A stretch of DNA of 9,367 bases from JARKQH01 sp964631605 (GTDB lineage Bacteria; Verrucomicrobiota; Verrucomicrobiia; Limisphaerales; UBA8199), in the NCBI GenBank assembly GCA_964631605.1, contig CAZVYG010000127.1, forward strand, positions 1 to 9,367, given 5' to 3'. A program made the translations under genes and the position numbers. The notes beneath the pieces were generated by a model, which did no database searches, was not told where the DNA came from, and worked only from the letters and a program-made list of their open reading frames with translations. Shown piece after piece: positions 1 through 6,507 of the stretch (position 1 is its first letter; each line of letters opens with the position of its first letter).

Positions 1-3000
1 CGCCCGCGCCGGCCACGCCCGCGTTGGGGCCGATCAGGTGGAGCGCCTTGGACACTACGACGTTCTCCACGTAGTTGCCCGCCGCCACATACACCGTGCC
101 GCCAAGGGCGACGGCGTTCACACCGCCCTGGATGGTGTCGAAGGCGTTGTAACCGATGATGTTGGTGCCCGCACCCGCATAAGGCCAGGAGACCAGTGAA
201 TCGGTCGGCAACCCGAAGTAGTCGTCGTCCACATAAACGACCGCCGGCACAGCCGCTTCAATTCGGAAGGTCAGCTCGGCGGTCTGACCGCCACCCGGCG
301 TTTCGGAGACGACTTTGACCTGAGCGGCGCCCGGGCTGGCGATGTCTGCCGCGGAGATGTCGGCGGTGAGCTGCGAGGCGGAGACGAAATGGGTCGTACG
401 CGGAGCGCCATTCCAATAGACCAAGGAATTCGGCACGAAATTACCGCCGTTGACGGTCAGCGAGAATGCAGGTTCGCCCGCCCGGATCCAGAACGGACTG
501 AGGCTGCTGATGGTCGGCGCCGGATTATTGATGTCGAACGCGGCGCTGGTGGCGGAAGCGAGGTTGGGCGCGGAAGCCACGAGCGTGTAGCCGGCGCCAC
601 CGCCGACGGTGATGGCGAGGTCGGTAAACGAGGCCACGCCGCTGACGGCGGTTTGCGAGCTGGTGCCGGTGAGCACCCCGCTGCCGGGGTTGTTGCCGAT
701 GGCGAGGGAAACCAACGGATTAGCCCAGGGGGTCGTGTTGCCGTTGGCATCCCGGACGGCGACCACGGGTTGCGGCGCAAGCAGGCTGCCCAGGTCGGTT
801 GTCCCAGGGGCCGCAGTGAAAGCCAACTGAACCGGCGGATAGTAAGCCGGGGTCAGATTGGGTTGGAAGCCTATGTTGGTGCTCGTGTCGGTCCCGTCGC
901 CGAGCCACGGAGCAAAGGCCACATTGGCGCTGACAGCCGCCCCTGTGCCGTAAGGGTTGGCAAGCGGGTTGGAGGGTCCGGAAACCGCGCCCCACCAGTT
1001 CAGTGAGGCGTCCGTGAGCGCCTGCGACTCATTGCGAATCGCGAAATTGAGATTTCCTGTGAGGTTGCAGTTATGGACGGCGACCGGAGTGGGGCCGGCG
1101 TTATTCCCGCCCGGCTCCCCAAACCGAATGCCGTCGGGGCTGCCCGCCACGATCAGACCCGAGAGGGTAACGGTGGTGAGAGTAGCCGGGTTGCCCGCGT
1201 AAGCGCCGTCGTCGCGGGCTTTGATCGTAACCCCGGCGCCATTCACTGTGTCGCCGGTCCCGCAATTGAGAATTTCGGAATCCAAAATCTGGATATTCTG
1301 GTAAGTCCCATACTTCAGGTTGACGTCAATGCCGGCCGCGAACGAGCCCGACCCGCCGCTGGCCGACACGGTCAGCCGTTCGAGCACCGCGTCGCTGAGT
1401 TTTTCGGCGTAGAGACCCTTGCTGCTGTTGCTGTTGAACGCGCAGTCAGCGATGCTGACGTTGCGCAGGAGCTCGGGCGAGCCATCCGCCCGATAAGCCT
1501 CGAAGCCTGCCGTGTTGTTATTGAGGGAGCTGTTGACGATTGCCAGCCCGTCAATGCCCGCGCCTGGTGGGATGTGGAACCCGGCCTCGCCGTTGTCCGA
1601 CAGCGAGCAGCCGGTAACGAGGACGTCTGTGTTGGAGCCGATAAAGTTCTGGGCCAGCCCGTGGCCGCCGTTGCCAACCGAGGCCACGTTTTCGAAGGTG
1701 TACCAGGAGCCGGCGGCGGCCAGTTCGATGCCGCAGGCCGCGTTGCCCGAACCGGTGGCGCCGGTGAGCCGGAGGTCTTTGACCACCAGCCGGTCGGAGG
1801 CGGAGGCTCCCGAACCGGTGATGCTCAGCACGTCAAGATTGGCCGCGGCGGAAGTCACAATGGTGTCCGCAGCCGCATTGTTGCCGCTGCCCATGCCGTC
1901 GAGCGCCACTCGTTTGTTCAGCACGAGGTTCTCGGTGAAGTTGCCCGCAGCCACATTGACGGTGTCGCCGACAGCCGCCGCGTCAATGCCGCGCTGGATG
2001 CTGCCGCTGTTGAGCGTGACGTAAAGGTTCGCCGCTTTCACGCGCACCAGGCCCAGGTCGGCGTTGTCGAGTTGATGTTGAATCTTGTCCTCGGTCGCGA
2101 ACAACTCGGCCAGCGTCATGTCGGCGCCCAGTTTGCCCTCGAACAGGACCGACGTGGCGTCCACGGCCGTGTTGGCATACGTCGCACCGTTGCTGTCCAG
2201 GACAATGTAGTTGTCCATGCCACTCAGGCTGGCGGCCGGGGAAGCGGCCACAAAAGTGACTTTGGCCAGGCTGCCGAGAGCCGAAACGCCGGTTGCGCCG
2301 CCGCTGATAACCGTGGTTCCGGTCAGGGTCACTTCAGCCTTGAGGCTCGGGGTGGTGGAATCCTGGGCGGCGAGAACGCCGATGCCGCCGGCTGCCATGT
2401 TGATGGTGACATTGCTGACGGTCACGAAGGCGTCGCCGGTTCCCCAATCAGGATCCAAAGTTTGCGCCAGGATGCCGGAGGTCTTGATCTGGTCCAGCGT
2501 GCCGCCCAGCACCCTCACGGCTCCGTTGCTCCAGCAGCCCGAGACATAAACTCCGCTGAGGCAATAGCCCTGGCCGTTCACGGTGTTATCCATCAAGTTC
2601 ACTTTGGCGTCCCCCTCAATGGTCAGCACGAACACGCCGCGGATTCTCTTGCCCTCCGGGGCGGCGACGGGAGTGTTGATGACGTTGCCCACGACATTCA
2701 GTTCGGCGGCATTCTCGCGGCGGTAATTGATCCAGATACCGTCGGCGTTGACGCGGTCGGGCAATTGATTGTCCGGCCACCATTCGGCGATGGTCATGAC
2801 GTTGCCGGCAACCAGCGGTGAGAACCCGGCCGGGGCCGTCGTCTCGACCCCGTGCAGGCTCAAGCCGCGGTTGCAGCTCGCAAACGTGTTATTGGTGATG
2901 ACGGAATGGACCGCGTAAGTCTGCAGCCCCTCCCACATGGTGTCGAACAGGTTGTTCCCGATGTAGTTCCACCCGTTATCCGCGCCCAGCGGCAGTTCGA

Positions 3001-5998
3001 GGTAGATGCCATCGTAGGAAAAGTTGCGAATGATGTTGTTCTGGACGGTGAGGTGGCTCAACTCGTCTGTCAGATCGGGATAAGCGCCGTTTTGGACGGC
3101 AGCGGGAGCGTGGACAATGACGCCGTTGGCGTCGTAATCCCCCTCCTGCGGCGAGAGGTTGGGGTTGTGGCCGTCCAGCAGGAAACCGTCAATCACGATA
3201 TGATCCGCTTCCACCGAAAAGATCGGCATGCTTTCCGGGTCGTTGAGGGCGGTGGTGACAATGGCTTCGGGTCCGCGGGTGGGATCGGTGCCGGGCTTGC
3301 CGGCGTTCGGGCCGAGAATCGTTACGGCCTTGTCCACTCCAACATTCTCCTCGTAGAAACCCGCCGCGACGTTGACGACGCCGCCGTCAGCAACGGCACT
3401 GACGCCTTCCTGGATGGTTGGGAAGGCGTTGTAACCGATGTAATAGGTCCCGCTTCCTCCGCTGTTGGGGAAGGTGACAGCCGCGCAGGCACTGCTGTAA
3501 TCGTCATCCACATAAACCACAGCGGGGGCGGCGGCTGGTGCCGAGACATTGATCGTGGCGTTGCAGGTGGAGGCATTGCCATTCACATCCGTCACGGTAA
3601 TCGTCACGGGATTGCTGCCGACGTGGCAGAAATTGAACACCGTCTGGCTGACGTTGGTGCCGGCCAGGCCGCAATTGTCGGAAGCGGCGGTAAGGAGGCC
3701 GGCGATGTCCGCGGCGCTCAGCGTGTAGTTGCCCTCGGCGTCGAGGGTGACCGAAAGGTCCTGGCAGGCGATCGCGGGCGCCTGATTATCCACCACGGTG
3801 ACCGTTTGAGTGCACGTGGTCGAGTTGTTGCTGGTGTCGGTGACCGTCCAGGTGACGGTGGTGACGCCGACCGGGAACTGCGCGGGGGCGTCATTGGCCA
3901 CACTGGCCACGCCGCAAGCGTCACTGGTTGCCGGAGTGCCGAGTGTCACGCCGGTGGCATGGCAAAGGCCGGCATCCGCGTTGACGGTGAGATTGGCCGG
4001 GCAGGTGATGGTCGGGGGGATGGTATCCACCACGGTGAGTTGGGCGCCGGCGCTGGTCACCGAGCCGTAGATGTTGGTGATGGCGACACTGTAAGTGCCC
4101 GCGTCCGCCAGTGTTACGGGCGTGATGCTGTAGCTGGAAGTGGTCGCACCACTGATGTCGCTGCCATTCTTTTGCCATTGATAGCTGAGAGTTCCGGTGC
4201 CGCCCGCAGCGACCGTGAAGGTGACTCCCTCGGTGCCGCACTCCTTGGTGGCAGCGGCGGGCTGAACCACGATGAAGGGAGGATGGATGAACTTCAGGAC
4301 GAGGTCCTTGCTGCTGTTGGCCAATTCGAGAACAAACGTGCCGTTACCCTTGGCATTCTCGAAACCGGAATCGTCAATGAGGACGGCGGCCGGGTCGAAG
4401 CCGGTGATGCCGCCGGTCGTGGTGGCAATGACCCAGGCGTAATCCTGAGTGTTGTCGAAATTGACCGCCTCATCCGGCAGGTTGAAGTTCGGATCGAGCG
4501 AGAAGATGCGAACCGTCGCCGGGGTCGCCGGGGTGGCGTTGATCGTTAGAGTTCCGCTGATGTTGAGCAGGTCCCAGCCGGTTGGCGAGCCCGCCGCGCC
4601 GGCGGCATCGTTAATATCCCAGTCGTAGCCGGCGCCAGAGTTCCAGGTTTGCGATCCGGTGTTCAGGGTGTCGGGACTGGCTCCGGGGGCGATCGTGCCC
4701 GAGAGAGCCACACCGCCGGGGACGTTGCCATTGCCTTCGAGGCGCGCACCGGCATTAACAGTGACCAATCCAGTGCCGGCGCTGGAGGGGGCCCACACGC
4801 CCAAGGTACCCTCACTGACCAGGGTTTGATTGTAGGAGTTGTTCAGGGCAGTGAGGTCAACCACCCCTGAGCCCAACTTGGTCAGGTTGTAACTGCCACT
4901 AATGGCTCCCACGAGAGTCAGACTGCCCGCGTCCGCGCCGATGCTGCTATTGGCGGCCAGGGTCACGGTTCCGTCAAAAATGTTGTCGCCGCTGATATTG
5001 TTCAACGCCGCGCCGCCGGCGAAGCCCGGCCCGTTCAGGGTGACCTGCTCGGCGGCGTAATATTCGTAACCTCCGTCAAACGCGAGGGTGGCTCCACTGT
5101 TTACCACCGTGCCATTGAGGGTGCTGCCCAGGGCGCCGCTCTTGGCGGTCACCAGCGTCCCTTGCGCGACCGTGACGGCGCCGGGGAAGGTATTCTCCGC
5201 CGCGCCTGTCAGCACGAGTTTGCCAGGCCCGTTGGCCGTCCAATTGCGCGAGCCGCTGATCACGCCACTGAGAGTCAGCGTGCTGCCGGCCAAGGCATTG
5301 AGCTCGACCGCCGGGCCGGTGCCGCGAAGCAAGATGTCGTTGGCGAGGGTCGTCGCGGGCTGCGTGCTGCGCAGGGTTGCACTGGCGGTGCCATCTACCA
5401 CGATGAGACCGGCGCCCGCCGCGCCGTCATTATCAAGCGTGAGAACGCCCGCCCGGTTGGTCAGGTTGCCGGTAAAAAGGTTCGCCCCGGACAATACCAA
5501 CTCACCCGACGAAGCCTTGGTTAATCCGGATGCGCCGGAGACAACCACCCCGATGATTCCTTTGGCCGCGGCATTGACCGTCACCAGGCCGGGGCTGGTC
5601 AGCGTCAGGCCGTCACCCGTGAGGGTTGCTGTGCCGTCCTCGAAGGTGAGGCCTGTGGCAGCTTGAGCCCCGCTAAGCGTGATGGTGTACTGACCGGTGG
5701 CGTCTGTGCCGGCCGAAAAAACGGCGGTGTTGCCGCTGTTCCAAAAGGACGGTGCGCCATTACCGGCGGAATGAATGTTCCAGTTGGCGGTTGCGGCGTC
5801 CCACAATCCGGAGGGCGCCGGACCCCCTGAACCATTGGCGGAACCGTTGAGGTCCCAATAAAGGCTTTGGGACAAAACCGGCTGAGCCAGGGTCAGCATC
5901 GCCATGGCTAGCACCACCGGCAACCGAATGCCATTTTTGCTCCGGAATTGACCGGTGTTTGAATTGAATGGGTGAGGGTTGTTTTCGTTGCAGCGCAT
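1..5998 (-). CDS. Giant secreted multidomain surface protein (PATR / Ig-HYR / beta-helix), C-terminus outside window
   Basis: The frame is open from an ATG at 5998 to the left edge, giving 1999 visible codons without a stop. The start is supported by AAGGAG six bases upstream and by a signal peptide that follows: a polar N-region, a hydrophobic core at about residues 24-38 (IRLPVVLAMAMLTLA), and likely cleavage near residue 43. The order of domains is beta-strand repeats (about 45-570), an Ig-like domain (573-659), two HYR-type domains (660-737 and 738-817), a beta-helix region (827-1710), an invasin-like domain (1717-1823), an IPT/TIG-like domain (1824-1913), and a new beta-helix cassette from 1920. 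Such mosaics are known as extracellular adhesins or surface proteins; that role is inferred. No catalytic motif was recognised. The anchor or sorting signal would be in the missing C-terminus. It diverges from metF and appears to be monocistronic at its 5' end. Confidence 0.9.
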   Translation of the reverse strand, partial: MRCNENNPHPFNSNTGQFRSKNGIRLPVVLAMAMLTLAQPVLSQSLYWDLNGSANGSGGPAPSGLWDAATANWNIHSAGNGAPSFWNSGNTAVFSAGTDATGQYTITLSGAQAATGLTFEDGTATLTGDGLTLTSPGLVTVNAAAKGIIGVVVSGASGLTKASSGELVLSGANLFTGNLTNRAGVLTLDNDGAAGAGLIVVDGTASATLRSTQPATTLANDILLRGTGPAVELNALAGSTLTLSGVISGSRNWTANGPGKLVLTGAAENTFPGAVTVAQGTLVTAKSGALGSTLNGTVVNSGATLAFDGGYEYYAAEQVTLNGPGFAGGAALNNISGDNIFDGTVTLAANSSIGADAGSLTLVGAISGSYNLTKLGSGVVDLTALNNSYNQTLVSEGTLGVWAPSSAGTGLVTVNAGARLEGNGNVPGGVALSGTIAPGASPDTLNTGSQTWNSGAGYDWDINDAAGAAGSPTGWDLLNISGTLTINATPATPATVRIFSLDPNFNLPDEAVNFDNTQDYAWVIATTTGGITGFDPAAVLIDDSGFENAKGNGTFVLELANSSKDLVLKFIHPPFIVVQPAAATKECGTEGVTFTVAAGGTGTLSYQWQKNGSDISGATTSSYSITPVTLADAGTYSVAITNIYGSVTSAGAQLTVVDTIPPTITCPANLTVNADAGLCHATGVTLGTPATSDACGVASVANDAPAQFPVGVTTVTWTVTDTSNNSTTCTQTVTVVDNQAPAIACQDLSVTLDAEGNYTLSAADIAGLLTAASDNCGLAGTNVSQTVFNFCHVGSNPVTITVTDVNGNASTCNATINVSAPAAAPAVVYVDDDYSSACAAVTFPNSGGSGTYYIGYNAFPTIQEGVSAVADGGVVNVAAGFYEENVGVDKAVTILGPNAGKPGTDPTRGPEAIVTTALNDPESMPIFSVEADHIVIDGFLLDGHNPNLSPQEGDYDANGVIVHAPAAVQNGAYPDLTDELSHLTVQNNIIRNFSYDGIYLELPLGADNGWNYIGNNLFDTMWEGLQTYAVHSVITNNTFASCNRGLSLHGVETTAPAGFSPLVAGNVMTIAEWWPDNQLPDRVNADGIWINYRRENAAELNVVGNVINTPVAAPEGKRIRGVFVLTIEGDAKVNLMDNTVNGQGYCLSGVYVSGCWSNGAVRVLGGTLDQIKTSGILAQTLDPDWGTGDAFVTVSNVTINMAAGGIGVLAAQDSTTPSLKAEVTLTGTTVISGGATGVSALGSLAKVTFVAASPAASLSGMDNYIVLDSNGATYANTAVDATSVLFEGKLGADMTLAELFATEDKIQHQLDNADLGLVRVKAANLYVTLNSGSIQRGIDAAAVGDTVNVAAGNFTENLVLNKRVALDGMGSGNNAAADTIVTSAAANLDVLSITGSGASASDRLVVKDLRLTGATGSGNAACGIELAAAGSWYTFENVASVGNGGHGLAQNFIGSNTDVLVTGCSLSDNGEAGFHIPPGAGIDGLAIVNSSLNNNTAGFEAYRADGSPELLRNVSIADCAFNSNSSKGLYAEKLSDAVLERLTVSASGGSGSFAAGIDVNLKYGTYQNIQILDSEILNCGTGDTVNGAGVTIKARDDGAYAGNPATLTTVTLSGLIVAGSPDGIRFGEPGGNNAGPTPVAVHNCNLTGNLNFAIRNESQALTDASLNWWGAVSGPSNPLANPYGTGAAVSANVAFAPWLGDGTDTSTNIGFQPNLTPAYYPPVQLAFTAAPGTTDLGSLLAPQPVVAVRDANGNTTPWANPLVSLAIGNNPGSGVLTGTSSQTAVSGVASFTDLAITVGGGAGYTLVASAPNLASATSAAFDINNPAPTISSLSPFWIRAGEPAFSLTVNGGNFVPNSLVYWNGAPRTTHFVSASQLTADISAADIASPGAAQVKVVSETPGGGQTAELTFRIEAAVPAVVYVDDDYFGLPTDSLVSWPYAGAGTNIIGYNAFDTIQGGVNAVALGGTVYVAAGNYVENVVVSKALHLIGPNAGVAGAG
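17..241 (-). repeat. Beta-helix opening module, copy B (residues 1920-1994)
   Basis: This 75-residue unit starts with VVYVDDDY and continues with IGYNAFDTIQGGVNAVALGG, VAAGNYVENV and GPNAG. It follows the IPT/TIG-like domain and is the same module as copy A, about 1093 residues further along the protein. It indicates that another beta-helix cassette begins here and continues beyond the left edge of the window. Confidence 0.85.
260..529 (-). other. IPT/TIG-like domain (within giant protein)
   Basis: Residues of about 1824-1913 read NPAPTISSLSPFWIRAGEPA, then FSLTVNGGNFVPNSLVYWNG, and AQVKVVSETPGGGQTAELTF. The order P-x-I-x-x-L-x-P, then L-x-V-x-G-x-x-F, then a W-N-G strand and a closing V-x-x-x-x-P-G-G-G is typical of IPT/TIG-type Ig folds in extracellular proteins. 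It links the first and second beta-helix cassettes. Confidence 0.7.
532..850 (-). other. Invasin/Big-like domain (within giant protein)
   Basis: Residues of about 1717-1823 read VQLAFTAAPGTTDLGSLLAP, then VVAVRDANGNTTPW and SGVASFTDLAITVGGGAGYT. The pattern V-x-V-x-D-x-N-G-N, then G-x-A-x-F-x-D-L-x-I, resembles the bacterial Ig-like (Big_1-type) fold of adhesins and invasins. Assignment is by pattern only. Confidence 0.55.
1852..2029 (-). repeat. Divergent beta-helix opening module, copy C (near residues 1324-1382)
   Basis: A shorter, diverged relative of copies A and B lies in the middle of the beta-helix region: NLYVTLNSGSIQRGIDAAAV, then GDTVNVAAGNFTENLVLNK. It keeps the I-Q-x-G-(V/I)-x-A pattern and the V-A-A-G-x-(F/Y)-x-E-N core but lacks the VDDDY element and the GYNAF element. 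It suggests that the 884-residue helix region consists of at least two sub-cassettes. Confidence 0.65.
3299..3520 (-). repeat. Beta-helix opening module, copy A (residues 827-900)
   Basis: This 74-residue unit starts with VVYVDDDY, then has a variable stretch, then IGYNAFPTIQEGVSAVADGG, VAAGFYEENV and GPNAG. It opens the first beta-helix cassette. Across the final 47 residues it matches copy B (residues 1920-1994) at 33 positions by eye, while the middle stretch after VVYVDDDY differs in sequence and by one residue in length. Confidence 0.85.
3545..4282 (-). other. Ig-like domain followed by two HYR-type domains (within giant protein)
   Basis: Residues 573-659 look like an Ig-like domain of the bacterial type, with SYQWQKNGSDISGAT followed by LADAGTYSVAITNIYGSVTS. 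Residues 660-737 match the HYR pattern well: PPTITCPANLTVNADAGLC, then FPVGVTTVTWTVTDTSNNST and CTQTVTVVD. Residues 738-817 form a second, more divergent copy (QAPAIACQDLSVTLDAEGNY, then VGSNPVTITVTDVNGN). HYR domains are Ig-fold modules linked to adhesion in extracellular proteins. Their Cys pairs fit an oxidising extracellular location. They sit between the beta-strand repeats and the beta-helix region and could act as spacers. Confidence 0.8.
4289..5866 (-). repeat. Autotransporter-associated beta-strand (PATR) repeat region of the giant protein
   Basis: This stretch encodes residues of about 45-570 and is rich in Gly, Ala, Thr, Ser and Asn. Three copies of the repeat type that reads 'L-T-K-x-G-x-G-x-L-x-L-x-G-x-N-x-(F/Y)-x-G' are visible, beginning near residues 159 (LTKASSGELVLSGAN), 253 (WTANGPGKLVLTGA) and 371 (NLTKLGSGVVDLTALNNSY). 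They are followed by a block at about 431-485 with SGTIAPGASPDTLNTGSQTW and GWDLLNISGTLTI. That ending is typical of autotransporter-associated repeat proteins common in Verrucomicrobiota. The region probably folds as a beta-helix-like stalk. No autotransporter barrel is visible, since the C-terminus is outside the window. Confidence 0.85.
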
Positions 5999-6004
5999 AG
6001 TTGT

Positions 6005-6010
6005 CTCCTT
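6005..6010 (-). promoter_or_regulatory. Ribosome binding site of the giant surface protein gene
   Basis: On the minus strand AAGGAG lies six bases upstream of the ATG at 5998. It is the strongest Shine-Dalgarno sequence in the window and fixes the start of the giant gene. Confidence 0.85.
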
Positions 6011-6027
6011 ATGAAAGATTTAAATCC

Positions 6028-6113
6028 AACGGTTGGGCCGTTCCATGAGAGCCACGGGCGGGTAAAGACCGGAGAAGACTGTCGTTATGACAGGCCTCGA
6101 AGAAAGTGCGAGG
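6028..6113 (-). other. Small hairpins in the leader of the giant gene
   Basis: Three perfect 5-bp stems are visible: AACGG/CCGTT with a 5-nt loop at 6028-6042, CTGTC/GACAG with a 5-nt loop at 6079-6093, and CCTCG/CGAGG with a 9-nt loop at 6095-6113. The latter two are separated by a single base. The first lies 18 nt upstream of the Shine-Dalgarno sequence. They could stabilise the long leader or affect translation. Stems this short also arise by chance, so function is uncertain. Confidence 0.35.
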
Positions 6114-6307
6114 ACTGTGAAAGGCCAAGAACCCCCCACACCGTCCTATCAGAACCAATTCCTTCATTACTTCTCCAGCCTTCTGTTACACGAATACCAA
6201 AAAAAATTCCGTCAGCCACGTTCCTCGGCGGAGAGGTGCGCCTCAGAAGACGCCATCCAGCCACCCCAGTTGCCTTGCGGAAGTCCTTTTCCTTCCTAGC
6301 CGCCGCC

Positions 6308-6336
6308 ATTAAAGAGAAAAAGTCCATCTTTGTCAA
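6308..6336 (-). promoter_or_regulatory. Sigma70-type promoter for the giant surface protein gene
   Basis: On the minus strand, TTGACA (6331-6336) is followed after exactly 17 bases by TTTAAT (6308-6313). The -35 is a perfect consensus and the -10 has four of six consensus bases. Transcription would begin near 6300, giving a leader of about 300 nt before the ATG at 5998. The assignment rests on sequence only. Confidence 0.6.
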
Positions 6337-6370
6337 GTACTTAAAGCCCGTTTCTTGCTTCCGCCGCACT

Positions 6371-6384
6371 CCGTAAAATTACGG
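6371..6384. promoter_or_regulatory. Operator-like palindrome
   Basis: CCGTAA and TTACGG face each other across two bases. The dyad is 35 bp upstream of the -35 element of the giant gene's promoter. It also contains TAAAAT (6374-6379), which resembles a -10 element for metF, although no good -35 sits at the right distance. It could be a regulator binding site serving either gene; no regulator is named by the sequence. Confidence 0.3.
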
Positions 6385-6439
6385 ATCGCTTCGAGCCGGA
6401 AAACAGCGGCTGCAGAACGTCGAGTTTTTTCGGAAAGCA

Positions 6440-6462
6440 AAAACTGCGCCATTCGCAGTTTT
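6440..6462 (+). terminator. Terminator-like inverted repeat in the metF leader (possible attenuator)
   Basis: AAAACTGCG and CGCAGTTTT form a perfect 9-bp stem with the 5-nt loop CCATT. The stem ends in A:T pairs, so on either strand it resembles an intrinsic terminator with a short U tract. It ends 45 bases before the metF start. Another T6 run follows at 6476-6481 and one precedes at 6425-6430. Both neighbouring genes point away from it, so ending an upstream transcript is not an obvious role. Attenuation of metF, or blocking of stray transcription, is possible. Confidence 0.4.
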
Positions 6463-6471
6463 GCGTTGAGC

Positions 6472-6499
6472 TTGGTTTTTTCAAAAGCTGGAGCATATT
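6472..6499 (+). promoter_or_regulatory. Candidate metF promoter (weak)
   Basis: TTGGTT (6472-6477) is followed after 16 bases by CATATT (6494-6499). Transcription from it would start near 6506, giving a nearly leaderless metF message. That would fit the lack of a well-placed Shine-Dalgarno sequence: the nearest GGAG (6490-6493) is 14 bases from the ATG. Both hexamers deviate from consensus, so this is tentative. Confidence 0.25.
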
Positions 6500-6507
6500 G
6501 GCGGCTC

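Larger units (their letters stand above)
868..3520 (-). other. Long right-handed parallel beta-helix region (within giant protein)
   Basis: Residues of about 827-1710 carry rung-like repeats typical of pectate-lyase-like right-handed beta-helices. Phrases such as 'LTVQNNIIRNFSYDGIYLEL', 'YIGNNLFDTMWEGLQTY', 'VLVTGCSLSDNGEAGFHI' and 'VSIADCAFNSNSSKGLYAEK' recur. The region ends with the motif NWWGAVSGPSNP (from residue 1667) and then VAFAPWLGDGTD, a closing motif known from many bacterial beta-helix proteins. No polysaccharide-lyase active site could be identified, so a structural or adhesive role is more likely than enzymatic activity, though carbohydrate binding cannot be excluded. Confidence 0.8.
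5999..6507. other. Divergent intergenic region between the giant gene and metF
   Basis: About 510 bases separate the two divergent starts. The region holds the minus-strand promoter and leader of the giant gene, an 8-base A run (6199-6206), a small palindrome at 6371-6384, and a terminator-like inverted repeat at 6440-6462. Short frames on both strands here lack ribosome binding sites and any recognisable family, so no gene is called. No known riboswitch class was recognised in either leader. Confidence 0.7.

Noticed and set aside
1073..4549. Two very long plus-strand frames (1073-2821 and 2852-4549) that might be read as genes
   Set aside because: They are the exact antisense phase of the giant minus-strand gene. 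That gene rarely uses Leu TTA/CTA or Ser TCA codons, which keeps the antisense frame open. Their products show no recognisable domain.
5999..6310. Cyclic-di-GMP or other known riboswitch in the leader of the giant gene
   Set aside because: Fragments with a vague resemblance exist, but the conserved core of the cyclic-di-GMP class could not be found, and no other class matched.
5972..6376. Short frames on both strands in the divergent region (for example plus 5972-6376 and minus 6085-6369)
   Set aside because: They have no ribosome binding site, overlap the promoter and leader signals, and lack a recognisable family. The minus-strand one would start upstream of the predicted transcription start.
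6355..6507. Upstream extension of metF to an ATG at 6355
   Set aside because: The additional 51 residues have no similarity to MetF, run through the palindrome and hairpin region, and lack a convincing ribosome binding site.
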